Source of the DNA: an uncultured Rhodospirillales bacterium
GTDB lineage: Bacteria > Pseudomonadota > Alphaproteobacteria > Azospirillales > Azospirillaceae
Assembly: GCA_903927615.1 (NCBI GenBank)
Contig: CAIYNU010000047.1
Coordinates: forward strand, 45,673 to 109,672
Direction of reading: 5' to 3'
DNA: 64,000 nucleotides
This document shows, in pieces, positions 24,378-35,574 of this stretch; within the stretch, counting starts at the first letter, position 1, and each line of letters begins with the position of its first letter. The position numbers and the translations under genes are program-made. The notes beneath the pieces were generated by a model, which was given only the letters and a program-made list of their open reading frames with translations, was not told where the DNA came from and did no database searches.

Positions 24378-26123
24378 TTAGCGGGCCAATCCCACTTCGG
24401 GCATTCTCAACTCCTGGCCGCTACGGACCAAAGGCGCCACCGCTTGCGCCACCGGCGCCACCGCCTGAGCCATGGCCCGAAGGCGAGCGCCGCTGGTCGA
24501 CACCAGATCCGCCAGACGCTCAATCTCGGTGCGCGGGCGCGGATACACATCCAGGCTGACCGGGGCATCGGCGGCCAGGCCAATCGCCTCCCGGGTGCGG
24601 CGCAAAGCCAGGTCGAGGTCGCCTAACTCGTCAATCAGCCCAAGACCGACCGCCTGATGACCAGTCCATACCCGCCCGCGGGCGATTTCCCGGACCTTAT
24701 CCGGGGCAAGGTGGCGTGCTTCGGCCACGTTGCGCGTAAAAGTCGCGTAAATATCGTCGGTCACCGCCGTAACCCGGGCGCGCTCGCTAGGGCTATAAGC
24801 GCCAACATTCGACCACATGCCGGCGTTCCGTCCTTCCTTGACGCCGTCCCAACGCACCCCAAGGCTGTCCCAAAGACCGCCGGTGGCGACCTTACCGACG
24901 ATCACGCCGATCGACCCGGTCAGCGTCGCGGGTTCGGCCACGATCCGGTCGGCATCCATGGCGATCCAGTACCCCCCCGAAGCCGCGGTATCGGACATCG
25001 AAACGATCACCGGCTTGCCCGCCGCCTTGGCCTGGAGGACGGCACGGCGGATGGTTTCCGACGCCACCACCGACCCCCCCGGGCTATCCACCCGCAACAG
25101 AATGGCCCGGACATCGTCATCGTCGATGGCCTCTTGAAACGCCGAAACCACCGCACCGGAGCCCATGGTCTGTCCGCCGAGCATGGGATTGACGCCCCCA
25201 TCGCCGCGCTCGATGCCACCGACGGCAAAGATCAGGGCGATGGTCGGCCCGGTGTCGTGCAGTTCTCCGGCCGCCTCCAGGTATGGGCCGGGAGCCACCA
25301 TCCCGGAGTCGTGTCCGGCCCGATCCAGCGACTCATCAACCAGTTGATCGTAGTAACCGATGCGATCGACCAAGCCGGCGTCCTTGGCTTCCCGATCCAG
25401 AAACGGCCCGCTGTCGATCAACCGCCGCACGACCGCCGGCTCCAGCTTCCGAGACACCGAAAGACCGCCAATCAGTTGTTCGGTCAGATCATCCAGCAGG
25501 CTTTCCAGCATCTCCCGGTGCGGCCCCGACATCCCGGGCTCGGTCAGCGTTTCCATCGCGCTCTTATACTCCTCGCGATGCTCCACCTCCGGCAGGATAT
25601 GATACTGGTCAAGAACCTTGCGCGCGAACGGCATCTCCGCGGCAAGGCCGGTCAAACCCAGCATCCCCACCGGTTGCAGCCAGATTTGCTCACAGGCGCT
25701 TGCCAGATAGTAGCTCTGGTTGCCGGGACCGAACTCGCCGAAGGTCTCGGCATAGGCCGTCGCGAACCGACCGGCGTCGCGGAACCGGCCCAGTGCCGCG
25801 CGCACCTCTTGAACCTGGGCCATGCCCATACTGTCGTCGCCCAACCGGATCACCGCGCCCTTGACCCGGGGGTCATGAGCACCACGATCAAGGGCATCGA
25901 CTACGTCGCGCAGGCTGGCATCCCCGCCCAGCAAAGTTCCGGTGACCGAGTCGTCGGCGCCCTGCTCGACGACCTTCTGGTCAAGATCGATGGAGAGAAC
26001 CACCGTTCCGGGCAAGTCCGGGGGAGCGAAAAGCGTCTTGTACAATAAATAGCCGCCGCCGACCGCGCCGAGCACCACCAGAAACCCAAAAACGGCCAAC
26101 AGGCGAAACAGAAATCTGAACAT
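24378..26123 (-). CDS. sppA: signal peptide peptidase SppA, 67K type
   Basis: Membrane-anchored serine protease that degrades signal peptides and some membrane substrates in the inner membrane. The 581-residue protein has an N-terminal anchor (LLAVFGFLVVLGAVGGGYLL, 8-27) and two tandem S49 domains. The catalytic lysine K187 lies in EYKSAM of the first half, and the nucleophile S382 in DTAASGGYWIAM of the second, matching the Lys/Ser dyad of E. coli SppA (K209, S409). RVDSPGGSVVASE is the conserved oxyanion region. Length fits the long form. A 45-residue Ala/Val/Pro-rich tail follows. It is the last gene of a minus-strand series, and the convergent ArsR-type gene ends 82 bp away. Confidence 0.95.
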   Translation of the reverse strand: MFRFLFRLLAVFGFLVVLGAVGGGYLLYKTLFAPPDLPGTVVLSIDLDQKVVEQGADDSVTGTLLGGDASLRDVVDALDRGAHDPRVKGAVIRLGDDSMGMAQVQEVRAALGRFRDAGRFATAYAETFGEFGPGNQSYYLASACEQIWLQPVGMLGLTGLAAEMPFARKVLDQYHILPEVEHREEYKSAMETLTEPGMSGPHREMLESLLDDLTEQLIGGLSVSRKLEPAVVRRLIDSGPFLDREAKDAGLVDRIGYYDQLVDESLDRAGHDSGMVAPGPYLEAAGELHDTGPTIALIFAVGGIERGDGGVNPMLGGQTMGSGAVVSAFQEAIDDDDVRAILLRVDSPGGSVVASETIRRAVLQAKAAGKPVIVSMSDTAASGGYWIAMDADRIVAEPATLTGSIGVIVGKVATGGLWDSLGVRWDGVKEGRNAGMWSNVGAYSPSERARVTAVTDDIYATFTRNVAEARHLAPDKVREIARGRVWTGHQAVGLGLIDELGDLDLALRRTREAIGLAADAPVSLDVYPRPRTEIERLADLVSTSGARLRAMAQAVAPVAQAVAPLVRSGQELRMPEVGLAR

Positions 26124-26234
26124 GATTCAGCCGTCTTTCCAACCGAGGGTTCGTTTTGGCCTGTTGCGGTTAGGCTGCGCTTGGTCTGGTTTGGCTCTGG
26201 CGGCGCCCACCGATGACGGGCGGACGCCACCGCG

Positions 26235-26807
26235 CTACCGGCTTAGCGCATGATATTCCGGGTTTGGAATCATGTCGACGGCGCTCGCAACCCGGTTGGA
26301 CATATTATAGAACCCCACCGTGTCCGCAATATCAAAGACCTCTTCCTCGGTAAATCCCGCCTGGCCCAAGATTTGGCGGTCCGACTCTCCGACCGCTTGC
26401 GGTGTCACGGTCAGCTTCCAGGCAAAATCGAGCATGCTGCGCTGGCGAAGCGACAACGGCGCCACTCGGTAGTTCATGACCAGCATTTCGCCCAATTGCG
26501 GATCGCCCGACAACGCCCGCACGGCCTGGCCATGGGCCACCAAGCAATAATAACAATGGTTGGCCGACGAAACGACCACCGCGATCATTTCCCGCTCGAG
26601 CTTGCTGAGACCACTCGCGCCCAACATCAACTCATTATAGAGCGAAATAAAGTTCCGCAGCTTCTTCGGTCGTGCCGAATACGCGCGTAAGACATTGGGA
26701 ACCAACCCCAATTTATCCAGACATTTCGCGAAATGCGCCTGCAAATCGGGGTCCAGGGACTCCGGCGCCGGCACCGGCAGGGCCATGACATGATCGGGCT
26801 GGGGCAT
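26235..26807 (-). CDS. AhpD-like (carboxymuconolactone decarboxylase fold) peroxidase-related protein
   Basis: A 190-residue protein of the uncharacterised peroxidase-related branch of the CMD/AhpD superfamily. The catalytic-type motif NHCYYCLVAHG has C85, C88 and H92, the C-x2-C-x3-H arrangement that reduces peroxides or relays thiol electrons in AhpD. Helical sequence surrounds it (SKLEREMIAVVVSSA). I chose ATG 26807 because GGAGGA lies about 10 bp upstream. It stands 48 bp after the methylmalonyl-CoA epimerase gene and 112 bp before sppA. Physiological substrate unknown. Confidence 0.9.
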   Translation of the reverse strand: MPQPDHVMALPVPAPESLDPDLQAHFAKCLDKLGLVPNVLRAYSARPKKLRNFISLYNELMLGASGLSKLEREMIAVVVSSANHCYYCLVAHGQAVRALSGDPQLGEMLVMNYRVAPLSLRQRSMLDFAWKLTVTPQAVGESDRQILGQAGFTEEEVFDIADTVGFYNMSNRVASAVDMIPNPEYHALSR

Positions 26808-26854
26808 TAAGGTCGTCCTCCTCACAGCTCTGCCTGTTGTCGGCCACCCAATTC

Positions 26855-27259
26855 TTACGCCTGCTCCAATTCAACCAAAGTGCCGAGAAAGTCTTTGGGG
26901 TGAAGGAACAGCACGGGTTTGTCGTGCGCGCCCATCTTCGGCTCGCCATCGCCGAGAACTCGCGCCCCCGAGGCTTGCAGCCGATCCCGCGCGGCGAGAA
27001 TATCGTCGACTTCGTAGCAGATATGATGGATGCCGCCATTCGGATTGCCGGCCAGAAACTTGGCCACCGGCGAATGATCTCCGAGCGGCGCCAGCAGCTC
27101 AACCTTGGTGTTCGGCAAGCCAACAAACACCACCGTCACACCGTGAGCGGGTTGGTCAACCGGTTCCGACACCGTAGCGCCCAGGGTATCCCGATACAAC
27201 GCGGTTGCCGCGACCAGATCCGGCACCACGATGGCCACATGATTGAGCCTTCCGATCAT
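26855..27259 (-). CDS. mce: methylmalonyl-CoA epimerase
   Basis: Interconverts (2R)- and (2S)-methylmalonyl-CoA between propionyl-CoA carboxylase and methylmalonyl-CoA mutase. The 134-residue vicinal-oxygen-chelate protein shows GRLNHVAIVVPDLVAA (metal ligand H7), KVELLAPLGDHSPVAKFL, GGIHHICYEVDD and the C-terminal GTLVELEQA, all matching the epimerase family closely in sequence and length. ATG 27257-27259. It follows RNase J by 39 bp on the same strand. birA is three genes upstream, and biotin-dependent propionyl-CoA carboxylase feeds this enzyme, so the grouping is metabolically sensible though possibly incidental. Confidence 0.95.
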   Translation of the reverse strand: MIGRLNHVAIVVPDLVAATALYRDTLGATVSEPVDQPAHGVTVVFVGLPNTKVELLAPLGDHSPVAKFLAGNPNGGIHHICYEVDDILAARDRLQASGARVLGDGEPKMGAHDKPVLFLHPKDFLGTLVELEQA

Positions 27260-27298
27260 GCCCCCAATAACTCCCGTAAAAGTTCCTATACCGTTGCT

Positions 27299-28987
27299 TC
27301 AACCGACACCTGGCAGGCGCACCAAATGCACCTCGGTCTGCGGCTTCTTACCGTGACTAGCGTTGAACGCCCGCCGCACCGAACTCCGCACCGCCTGGGT
27401 CACCACCTGATCATCCTGGCGGGTGGCCTTCGGCACCGCCGCCACCGCTTCGCGGATGGCGTCGATCACATCAAGGAGCAGATCGCGATCGTCGTCTTCA
27501 TCCACCAAGCCCAGCACCGCCAACCGTGGCGCCGTCGCCAACTCGCCGCGCTGATTGAGCACCACCGTCACCACCGCAGCGCCATTATAGATCACCCGAT
27601 GACGGCTCCGCATGGCGCCCCCATCCAGTCGCGCCAGTCGTTTGCCGTCAACCGCCAGTCGCCCGTGGGCGACCTCCGCCACCACCATCGCAGGTCCGGG
27701 CGCAAGGCGAAGCAGTGTCCCATTGCTCGGAATGACCACCTCCGGCACCTGGCAGTCCCGGGCCAACTGGGCGTGCTCGGCCTGGTGCCGTTGTTCCCCA
27801 TGGACCGGTACGGCGATACGTGGCCGTATCCAGTTGAGCATGCGCACCATCTCATCCCGCGCGGGATGGCCGGAGACGTGGACATTCGCGCGATGCCTGG
27901 TGACGATTTCTATGCCTTGACGAATCAGCCGATTTTGAACCTGAGCAATGGCACGTTCATTGCCCGGAATGTCCCGACTGGAAAAGATCACAGCATCTCC
28001 AGCCCCCAGCACCACTTGAGGGTGATCCCCCGCCGCAATGCGCGCCAAGGCCGACCGGGGTTCGCCCTGGCTGCCGGTGCATATCAGAACCACTTTGTCG
28101 CGCGGCAGGTAACCCGCATCATGTTCCGAAAGAAACTCGGGGATGCCCGACAGATATCCGCAACTGCGCGCCGCTTCAAAAATACGCCATAGGGAACGCC
28201 CGACCAGCGCCACCCGCCGGTCATGCACCGCCGCCGCCACCGCCACACTTTCCAACCTGGCAACGTTGGTGGCGAAACAGGTCACGGCCACCCGGCCCGT
28301 ATAGCGACCGATGACCTCTGTCAGCCCCTCGCGCACCGTGACCTCGGACCCGGAAGAGCCAGGGACGAACGCGTTGGTGGAATCCGCAACCAGCGCCAAC
28401 ACCCCCTCGTCACCGAGTGCCGCCAAAGCCGCCTCATCGGTCACCGCCCCAACCAGGGGCATCGGGTCCAACTTCCAGTCGCCGGTGTGGACCACCGTTC
28501 CGGCACCGGTCCGAATGACCAGCACCCGAGACTCCGGGATCGAATGGGTGACACCGATCATTTCGACTTGGAATGGACCGATATCGATTTTGCTCGATCC
28601 CAACACTTCGGTGATCGGCAAACGTCCGCCCAAACCATATTCATGAAGTTTACGACGAAGAACCGCTGCCGTAAACGGTGCCGCATAAACCGGGCATTCC
28701 AGTTCCCGCCAAAGATGCCCCACCGCCCCGAGATGATCCTCATGAGCATGGGTCAACACCAGTCCGACCAAGTCCTTCCGGCGCTCCCGAATAAAGCTGG
28801 GGTCCGGAACCAGGATATCAACGCCCGGCATCGTTTCGTCTCCGAAACCAATACCAAGGTCAACCATCAGCCATTTGCCAGCATGGCCATATAAATTCAG
28901 ATTCATGCCGATTTCGCCCGACCCACCCAGCGGCAGGAAGTACAGGGCGTCGGCGCCCGGACGATGCGAGGCCGCGGCTTGTGTCAT
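27299..28987 (-). CDS. rnj: ribonuclease J
   Basis: Metallo-beta-lactamase/beta-CASP ribonuclease with endo- and 5'-exonuclease activity in mRNA decay and rRNA maturation. The 562-residue protein begins with [19 protein letters not shown]. It carries the zinc motif HAHEDH (80-85), [13 protein letters not shown] and VHTGDWKLD, the beta-CASP part ([21 protein letters not shown]) and the RNase J C-terminal domain. The start overlaps the coaX stop as ATGA. In alphaproteobacteria rnj commonly follows birA and coaX downstream of nuoN, as here. Confidence 0.95.
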   Translation of the reverse strand: MTQAAASHRPGADALYFLPLGGSGEIGMNLNLYGHAGKWLMVDLGIGFGDETMPGVDILVPDPSFIRERRKDLVGLVLTHAHEDHLGAVGHLWRELECPVYAAPFTAAVLRRKLHEYGLGGRLPITEVLGSSKIDIGPFQVEMIGVTHSIPESRVLVIRTGAGTVVHTGDWKLDPMPLVGAVTDEAALAALGDEGVLALVADSTNAFVPGSSGSEVTVREGLTEVIGRYTGRVAVTCFATNVARLESVAVAAAVHDRRVALVGRSLWRIFEAARSCGYLSGIPEFLSEHDAGYLPRDKVVLICTGSQGEPRSALARIAAGDHPQVVLGAGDAVIFSSRDIPGNERAIAQVQNRLIRQGIEIVTRHRANVHVSGHPARDEMVRMLNWIRPRIAVPVHGEQRHQAEHAQLARDCQVPEVVIPSNGTLLRLAPGPAMVVAEVAHGRLAVDGKRLARLDGGAMRSRHRVIYNGAAVVTVVLNQRGELATAPRLAVLGLVDEDDDRDLLLDVIDAIREAVAAVPKATRQDDQVVTQAVRSSVRRAFNASHGKKPQTEVHLVRLPGVG

Positions 28988-29772
28988 GATAACCTGTTAC
29001 GATTGTGGATCAGCACAAGCCCCCGCAAGGTCAGTTCGGCATCAACATGATCTATCGCCGAGGTGGCACGAGCGAACAAAACCGCCAGCCCACCCGTGGC
29101 GATCACCGGCATGGCCGCGGCGGGCGTTCCTGCCAAAAACTCGCTCCGAATCCGCTCCACCAACCCCTCAATCAAGCCAATATAGCCCCAGAAAATGCCT
29201 GATTGCATACACGCCACCGTGCTCGTCCCGATTACCCGCGCCGGCTGCACAATTTCAACCCGCGGCAGCTTTGCCGCAGCCCGATCGAGAGCATCCAGAG
29301 ACAGGTTAATGCCAGGCGCGATCACCCCGCCACAATAGTCGCCGTCGCCATTGACCACGTCAAAAGTCGTTGCAGTACCGAAATCGACGATAATTAAAGG
29401 CGGGCGGTAAGCTTGAGCGGCCGCATACGCGTTAACCAGCCGGTCAGCCCCAACTTCCTCCGGTCGCCCGACGGCTGCCTTGACCCCAAGGTCAAGACGA
29501 GCGTCACCGACGATCAAAGGCTCGCAGCCGAAATGGTCTTTGCACAACCGCCTAAGATTAAAGGTCGCACCGGGCACCACGCTCGCGATGATCGCGTCCG
29601 AAACTTGCCGTGGGTAGAGTCCGCGAAGGGTCAGCAGTTGCGTCAGCCACACCGCGTACTCATCGGCGGTCCGCTTGGCATCGGTGGCGCAACGCCAAAG
29701 CCCCCGTTGCCGACCTTCATCATATACCGCGAAAACGACGTTGGTGTTGCCCGCATCAATGGTCAGCAGCAT
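28984..29772 (-). CDS. coaX: type III pantothenate kinase
   Basis: First enzyme of coenzyme A synthesis, ATP-dependent phosphorylation of pantothenate, feedback-insensitive CoaX type. The 262-residue ASKHA-fold protein has [13 protein letters not shown] (6-18), the middle motif [12 protein letters not shown] and the phosphate segment [14 protein letters not shown], and [10 protein letters not shown] near the C-terminus. I chose ATG 29772 over a TTG at 29787. Its stop overlaps the RNase J start (ATGA) and it starts 11 bp after birA, so the three are translationally linked. Confidence 0.95.
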   Translation of the reverse strand: MLLTIDAGNTNVVFAVYDEGRQRGLWRCATDAKRTADEYAVWLTQLLTLRGLYPRQVSDAIIASVVPGATFNLRRLCKDHFGCEPLIVGDARLDLGVKAAVGRPEEVGADRLVNAYAAAQAYRPPLIIVDFGTATTFDVVNGDGDYCGGVIAPGINLSLDALDRAAAKLPRVEIVQPARVIGTSTVACMQSGIFWGYIGLIEGLVERIRSEFLAGTPAAAMPVIATGGLAVLFARATSAIDHVDAELTLRGLVLIHNRNRLS

Positions 29773-29783
29773 GGCGCCTAGGC

Positions 29784-30611
29784 TCAAGGAACGAGGGACT
29801 GATCGACGGCTGTTGCGTCAACCGTGCCAGGAAAAAACACATCACCCGCCGCCACCCGGCGGCAGGCGCCACCTTCGGGCGGGGCCAACAGCAAAGCCCC
29901 ATCAGCGTCCAAGCCAAAGAAAACGCCTGCCAAAGTCTCCCTCGACAAGCGGACCGTTATCATGGCGCCAAGGCCAGCCGCCCTCTCCAGCCAAGCTGCG
30001 CGCACCGACGCAGCCCCTTCCCATTGCCATATAGCGTGCCACCGACGAAAATGGTTCATGAAACTTTCGAGCACCGTTTCAATGGGGATCCCGGTCGGCA
30101 GTCCCTCTGATACTAAAGACGTTGCGGGGTACTCGGTACCATCGGGAAAGTGCCGCACGTTAATGCCGACACCGACGGCCAGCCATTCCACCTGCCCGTC
30201 TCGATCAGTCCCGGACTCCAGCAACACGCCCGCCACCTTACGACCACCGACCAACACGTCATTTGGCCACTTCAGTTTGGGGGTGCGGCCGAGAGGAAGA
30301 AACCCGGCGACGGTCTCAGCCACCGCAACCGCGGCTACGAAAGAAAGCTGTGCCGCCGCCGCCGGTTTGCAAGCGGGTCGCAGCAAAACAGAACAATAAA
30401 TATTCCCTTCAACGGAAACCCACGACCGCCCTCGCCGCCCCCGACCGGCTGTCTGCTGCCTCGCCCAAATCACCGTCCCCGCCGGTGCTCCAGTCTCAGC
30501 ACGGCGCCGAACTTCGTCGTTCGTGCTATCCAAACTCTTGTATTCCACGACCACAAAGCCAGGAACCCGGCGGTCACGAGCAACACAACCGCCGGGTCGC
30601 GCTTCCGTCAT
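29784..30611 (-). CDS. birA: biotin-[acetyl-CoA-carboxylase] ligase
   Basis: Attaches biotin to carboxyl carrier proteins through biotinoyl-AMP. The 275-residue protein is the short class without the N-terminal DNA-binding helix-turn-helix, so it is an enzyme and not a repressor. Seen are [22 protein letters not shown] (56-64, the adenylate loop), [19 protein letters not shown] and [11 protein letters not shown] chose ATG 30611: it overlaps the nuoN stop as ATGA, and the frame upstream would run inside nuoN. Birthplace in the tail of the nuo operon is common in alphaproteobacteria. Confidence 0.96.
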   Translation of the reverse strand: MTEARPGGCVARDRRVPGFVVVEYKSLDSTNDEVRRRAETGAPAGTVIWARQQTAGRGRRGRSWVSVEGNIYCSVLLRPACKPAAAAQLSFVAAVAVAETVAGFLPLGRTPKLKWPNDVLVGGRKVAGVLLESGTDRDGQVEWLAVGVGINVRHFPDGTEYPATSLVSEGLPTGIPIETVLESFMNHFRRWHAIWQWEGAASVRAAWLERAAGLGAMITVRLSRETLAGVFFGLDADGALLLAPPEGGACRRVAAGDVFFPGTVDATAVDQSLVP

Positions 30612-32056
30612 CCGGCAAACAAAGAAGCAGCCGCGGTCGCAGCGCCAGTCAAGATCGGCACCGGGAAGATAAAGAACAGCGCAGTAAACACACCACAACC
30701 GACCAGCACTATTGTAACGATCCCATCATCCTGCCGATCGATAACTTCCACTGGGGCCTCGTCGAAGTACATCAGTTTGACGATGCGCAAGTAATAGAAC
30801 GCGGCGACAACACTGGTGAGAACGCCGATGACGGCCAAACCATACAAGTGCCCCTGGATTGCCGCAAGAAAGACGTAAAGCTTGCCGAAAAACCCAGCCA
30901 GCGGTGGCACACCTGCCATCGAAAACATGAACAGCGCCATTACCAGCGCCATCATCGGGTGCGTTCGGGACAGTCCGGCAAAGTGAGCAAGGCTCTCCAC
31001 CGGACGGCCTTGGTGCCGCATGGAGAGAATGACCGCAAAGGTTCCGACCGTCATCACCAGATAAATAGCAAGATAAACCAGGATACCCCGAACACCTAGT
31101 TCACTTCCGGCCGCGAGGCCAAGCAGAATGTAACCGATGTGCCCGATTGAGCCATAGGCCATCAGCCGCTTGATGTTGGTTTGCTGGATCGCCCCCACCG
31201 CGCCCAAAATCATCGAGACCACGGCCATAAACGTCACGATCTGTCGCCACTGGTCAGTGAGCCCACCAAAGGGATCCACCAGCACCCGCAACAGCAACGC
31301 TACAGCCGCTACCTTGGGAGCCGCAGCAAAGAACGCGGTAACCGGTGTTGGAGAGCCTTCATAAACGTCCGGCGCCCACATGTGAAACGGAACCGCCGCA
31401 ACCTTGAATGCCAAACCGGCGGCCATGAACACCATGCCGATAACAATGCCAATGTCGGCCCGGGGCGCATTCGTGAGCACCGCCGCAATCTTTTCAAAAT
31501 TGGTGGTCCCGGTAAACCCGTAGACTAAAGACGCGCCGAACAACAGCAACCCAGACGATAGCGCACCCAGTACGAAGTATTTGAGCCCGGCCTCCGTCGA
31601 GGTTTGGGTGTCGCGTCGGAAAGCTGCCAGCACATAGAGCGCCAGACTTTGGGTCTCGAGTCCCATGTACAGCGCGATCAGATCACTGGCCGAAATCATC
31701 ATCATCATGCCAACGGTTGACAAGACAATCAGAACCGGTAGCTCGAAATGATCCATGCGCTGGCGGGCGGCGTATCCCTGACCGACCATCACCACTGCCG
31801 CCGCGCCGATTAACACGAGGGTTTTCATAAACACCCCGAAACCATCGACCACGAACAGTCCGTCGAACGCATAGGTACGGGCACCGCTGTGGCCAAGTAC
31901 CAAAATGGCGGTGACCAAAAGCGATGCCGCAGCCAGGTGGGAGACCAAACGGGTCGCCCCATCTCCACGAAACACGCCAAGCAAAAGCAACGCTAGCGCG
32001 GAACAGGCCAGGAAGATCTCGGGCGCCGCCGGCAAGATGCTAGGAAATTCGGCCAT
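30608..32056 (-). CDS. nuoN: NADH-quinone oxidoreductase subunit N
   Basis: Antiporter-like membrane subunit of complex I. The 482-residue protein is hydrophobic throughout with around 14 helices expected for the family. The conserved core includes [23 protein letters not shown], in which E and K residues lie in the ion channel, and [22 protein letters not shown] chose ATG 32056 because AGGAG stands exactly 8 bp upstream; ATG 32062 would leave only 2 bp. It is the last complex I gene; its stop overlaps birA. Confidence 0.97.
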   Translation of the reverse strand: MAEFPSILPAAPEIFLACSALALLLLGVFRGDGATRLVSHLAAASLLVTAILVLGHSGARTYAFDGLFVVDGFGVFMKTLVLIGAAAVVMVGQGYAARQRMDHFELPVLIVLSTVGMMMMISASDLIALYMGLETQSLALYVLAAFRRDTQTSTEAGLKYFVLGALSSGLLLFGASLVYGFTGTTNFEKIAAVLTNAPRADIGIVIGMVFMAAGLAFKVAAVPFHMWAPDVYEGSPTPVTAFFAAAPKVAAVALLLRVLVDPFGGLTDQWRQIVTFMAVVSMILGAVGAIQQTNIKRLMAYGSIGHIGYILLGLAAGSELGVRGILVYLAIYLVMTVGTFAVILSMRHQGRPVESLAHFAGLSRTHPMMALVMALFMFSMAGVPPLAGFFGKLYVFLAAIQGHLYGLAVIGVLTSVVAAFYYLRIVKLMYFDEAPVEVIDRQDDGIVTIVLVGCGVFTALFFIFPVPILTGAATAAASLFAG

Positions 32057-32079
32057 CGTCATGTCTCCTGCCCCGTGCC

Positions 32080-33612
32080 TCAATGAAGCGCAACGGTCAT
32101 GCTTCCGGCATCAGCCAGAGCAGTCTGGTAATGGTTGATCAGGTTCGCTACCGACGCGGTAGTCTCGTGGATAAAGCTGTCCGGATAGATCCCCATCCAA
32201 AGGATCACCAGCACTAAAGGAACAACAATTGCGAACTCGCGTAGATTGATATCCTTAAGCCCTGAGCTGTCCGCCCTCTCGGCTTTTTCGAACACCACCA
32301 GCCGATACATCCACAGGAAGTAAATGCAGCCAAGCACCAAGATGGTTCCAGCGAACAATGCTAGCCAACTGCTGGCCTGATACGCACCCACCAGCACCAG
32401 GAATTCCCCGACGAAGCCGCTGGTTCCGGGGACACCCAACGACGCGAGCATAAACACCATCATCGCAAAGGCAAAGACGGGCATCGTTTCGACCACGCCA
32501 CTGAACTTGGCAATGTCTCGGGTATTGGCCCGCTCCTCAAGCATCCCGACGCAGCAAAACATTCCCACAGAAATCAGGCCGTAGGACAGCATCACCATCA
32601 CAGCGCCCTGAAGCCCCTGGGTGGTCAGCGTAAACATGCCGATATAGCCGAAGCCCATGTGTGCCAGGGTCGCGTAGGCTACCCACTTCTTCAGGTCCCC
32701 AAACGCCAGCGTAATCATCACGGTTACGCCCGAGACATAAATCAGGGCAATCACCGCCAACGCATAAACGACAGGCGCCAGCAGGTCACTGCCGCCAGGC
32801 AGCATGGGGATCGAAAAGCGCAGGAAAATATACCCGCCAACTTTCAACAGCACACCGGCAAGCAGAGCCGCCGCCCCCCCTGGAGCCTCGGTATAGGCAT
32901 CCGGCAACCAGGTATGCACCGGCCACATCGGGACCTTGATCATGAACGACGCGGCCAGAGCCAACCAAAGCCAAATTTGGGTGGTGCGCGACAGCGTTGG
33001 CCCCTGGGCGATTAGGGTGGGGATGTCGGTGGTGCCGAAATTAAAATAGAAGACCAACAGCGCAATCAACATGAACACCGAGCCCGCCATGGTGTACAGG
33101 AAGAAGCGTAGCGCCGCTGGCACCCGGTCCGGACCGCCCCAAACACCGATGACGATAAACATCGGCAAAAGCACCGCCTCGTAGAAGAGATAAAACAGCA
33201 GGAAATCAAGCGCGCAAAATATCCCGGTCATTGCTGTTTCAAAGACCAGAAAGGCGATCATGAATTCCCTGACCCGATGCTGGACCCTCTCCCAGCTCGC
33301 CAGTATGCACAGAGGCGTGACGAACGTTGATAATAGGACAAAGAACAGCGAAATGCCGTCAATGCCCATGTGGTAGGAAATGTTAAACGCCGGGATCCAG
33401 TCGGCGCGTTCTTCAAACTGGTAGCCCGCGACGTTAGGGTCAAACTCGACCCACAACAACACCGACAACAGGAACGTCGCAAGCGACGTCCACAGCGCAA
33501 TGTTCTTGGCATTGCGTGCCACTGTGGCCGCATCGCCGCGGATCACCAGGATCGAGGCGGCTCCGACCAGAGGCAGGAAGGTCGTCAAAGACAGAATCGG
33601 CCAGCCGGCCAT
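32080..33612 (-). CDS. nuoM: NADH-quinone oxidoreductase subunit M
   Basis: Antiporter-like membrane subunit of complex I, 510 residues. It begins [19 protein letters not shown]. Core motifs are [33 protein letters not shown] (channel glutamate), [20 protein letters not shown] and the lysine-containing [17 protein letters not shown] chose ATG 33612, behind a GGGGGG ribosome site and 20 bp after nuoL. The frame extends upstream only as an arginine-rich shadow inside nuoL. nuoN follows after 23 bp. Confidence 0.97.
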   Translation of the reverse strand: MAGWPILSLTTFLPLVGAASILVIRGDAATVARNAKNIALWTSLATFLLSVLLWVEFDPNVAGYQFEERADWIPAFNISYHMGIDGISLFFVLLSTFVTPLCILASWERVQHRVREFMIAFLVFETAMTGIFCALDFLLFYLFYEAVLLPMFIVIGVWGGPDRVPAALRFFLYTMAGSVFMLIALLVFYFNFGTTDIPTLIAQGPTLSRTTQIWLWLALAASFMIKVPMWPVHTWLPDAYTEAPGGAAALLAGVLLKVGGYIFLRFSIPMLPGGSDLLAPVVYALAVIALIYVSGVTVMITLAFGDLKKWVAYATLAHMGFGYIGMFTLTTQGLQGAVMVMLSYGLISVGMFCCVGMLEERANTRDIAKFSGVVETMPVFAFAMMVFMLASLGVPGTSGFVGEFLVLVGAYQASSWLALFAGTILVLGCIYFLWMYRLVVFEKAERADSSGLKDINLREFAIVVPLVLVILWMGIYPDSFIHETTASVANLINHYQTALADAGSMTVALH

Positions 33613-33632
33613 GGCAAAACCCCCCTCTACTC

Positions 33633-35564
33633 TCAGCCGTTCACGTAGAACCAAGTGACCAGCAACACGACGCCGATCACCATGGCAAACGCGTAGTGGA
33701 ACACGTAACCAGACTGTAGTCGCACGGCCTTTTGCCCGAAGAATTGCGTCGCACCGACCAAAGAGCGGGGCCCCAAACCATCGAGCGAAGTACCATTCCC
33801 TAGCTTCCACACGCCGCGAGCGAAGACCAGAAGCGGCTCAACAATGTACCGATCAACAAGTATGTCGTAATACCAGTGATTGTACAAAAATTGGTGGATT
33901 GGTCTAAACGTCCGGCAGAAGAACCCAGGTAGGCCTGTCCACACCATGTAGCACAGATAGGCACCGATGATTCCTGCTAGGGCAACGACGGTCGGAAGAT
34001 ATTCTGCCCATTCCGGCACTGCACCGTGTTGGACAGCGCCGACACTATCATGGTTCGGCAGAATAAGCACCGCATCGCGCCAGAAACCAAGACGCCCGTC
34101 ACCAACAAACCAACTGTAGGCCAGCAGGCCAGCACAAACCGCACCGGCTGCCAGAAAACTGATGGGCAGCAGCATCACCAGCGGCGATTCATGGACATGG
34201 TCCATCACATGGTGGTCGGCACGTGGCTTTCCATGGAAGGTCAGAAGCAATAGCCGCCAGGAATAAAAAGCGGTAAGTCCCGCGGTAACGATACCAAGCC
34301 AGTAGGCGTACGTGCCGACCGGCGTGCCGGCGGCGTAGGCCGCCTCCAAAACCATGTCCTTAGAGAAGTAGCCCGCAAAAAGCGGAATACCCGCGAGAGC
34401 AAGACTACCAATCCAAAGCGCGACGTACGTAACGGGTATTAATTTCCACAAGCCACCCATTTTTCGAATGTCTTGCTCATCAGACATCGCATGAATCACC
34501 GAGCCTGCCGACAAAAACAGCAGAGCCTTAAAGAAGCCGTGGGTCATGAGGTGAAAGATGGCCGCGTTATAAGCCGACACGCCACAGGCAAACATCATGT
34601 AACCCAACTGACTCATAGTTGAGTACGCGATGATACGCTTGATATCGAACTGCGTCATTCCAATCGTCGCGGCAACAAACGCTGTCGTGGCCCCAAAGAC
34701 CGTCACCACTGCCGACGCCGTTGGCGAGAACTCAAACATCGGCGACAACCGCGCCACCATAAACACGCCAGCCGTGACCATGGTGGCGGCATGGATCAGC
34801 GCCGACACCGGGGTCGGGCCTTCCATCGCGTCAATCAACCAGCTATGCAAACCGACCTGGGCCGATTTAGCGACAGCACCCATAAACAGGAGCAAGCAGG
34901 CAAGCGTCAGACCGTTTACTTCGAAGCCGAGGAAGTGAATGGGCCGAGCAGCCACGCCTGGTACTGCGGCGAACACCGTGCCGAAATCGACCGCGTGAAA
35001 CAGGTAAAACACCACGAAAATACCAAGAGCAAAGCCGAAATCGCCGATCCGATTTTGGATAAAAGCTTTGATCGCGGCGTCGTTTGCACTTGCCTTGTGG
35101 TACCAGAAGTTAATCAACAGGTAAGACATCAGGCCGACCCCCTCCCAACCAAAAAATAGTTGGATGAAGTTGTCGGACGTTACCAGCATCAACATGGCGA
35201 AGGTAAACAAGCTCAGGTAGGACTGGAACCTAGGCTTGTAGGGGTCCTTCTCCATGTAGCCGATAGAATAAATGTGTACACAAGACGAGACGAAGGTGAC
35301 CACGATCAGCATCACCACCGTCAGCGTATCGAACCTCAGCGCCCACGGCGCGTTGAAGCTACCGGACTTGATCCAGGTGAAGAGCTCGACCGTCCGAGCG
35401 TGTCCCTGCAGGGCCACGTCATTGAATAGCCAAACCGACGTCAGCGCCGCAATCACGACGCCAGCACAGGAGACCAATTGCGCGCCCCGGAATCCGATCC
35501 AGCGCCCGAAAAATCCGGCGATGATCGACCCCAAGAGAGGCGGAAAGACAGCGGCGAGTTCCAT
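33633..35564 (-). CDS. nuoL: NADH-quinone oxidoreductase subunit L
   Basis: Largest antiporter-like subunit of complex I, with the long lateral helix expected at the C-terminus. The 643-residue protein begins MELAAVFPPLLGSIIAGFFG, and includes FFGWEGVGLMSYLLINFWYHK, the channel segment VGLHSWLIDAMEGPTPVSALIHAATMVTAGVF (in pieces), and GGLWKLIPVTYVAL. ATG 35562-35564, 10 bp after nuoK. All expected helices appear to be present; length is normal for alphaproteobacteria. Confidence 0.97.
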   Translation of the reverse strand: MELAAVFPPLLGSIIAGFFGRWIGFRGAQLVSCAGVVIAALTSVWLFNDVALQGHARTVELFTWIKSGSFNAPWALRFDTLTVVMLIVVTFVSSCVHIYSIGYMEKDPYKPRFQSYLSLFTFAMLMLVTSDNFIQLFFGWEGVGLMSYLLINFWYHKASANDAAIKAFIQNRIGDFGFALGIFVVFYLFHAVDFGTVFAAVPGVAARPIHFLGFEVNGLTLACLLLFMGAVAKSAQVGLHSWLIDAMEGPTPVSALIHAATMVTAGVFMVARLSPMFEFSPTASAVVTVFGATTAFVAATIGMTQFDIKRIIAYSTMSQLGYMMFACGVSAYNAAIFHLMTHGFFKALLFLSAGSVIHAMSDEQDIRKMGGLWKLIPVTYVALWIGSLALAGIPLFAGYFSKDMVLEAAYAAGTPVGTYAYWLGIVTAGLTAFYSWRLLLLTFHGKPRADHHVMDHVHESPLVMLLPISFLAAGAVCAGLLAYSWFVGDGRLGFWRDAVLILPNHDSVGAVQHGAVPEWAEYLPTVVALAGIIGAYLCYMVWTGLPGFFCRTFRPIHQFLYNHWYYDILVDRYIVEPLLVFARGVWKLGNGTSLDGLGPRSLVGATQFFGQKAVRLQSGYVFHYAFAMVIGVVLLVTWFYVNG

Positions 35565-35574
35565 GGCGGCCGTC

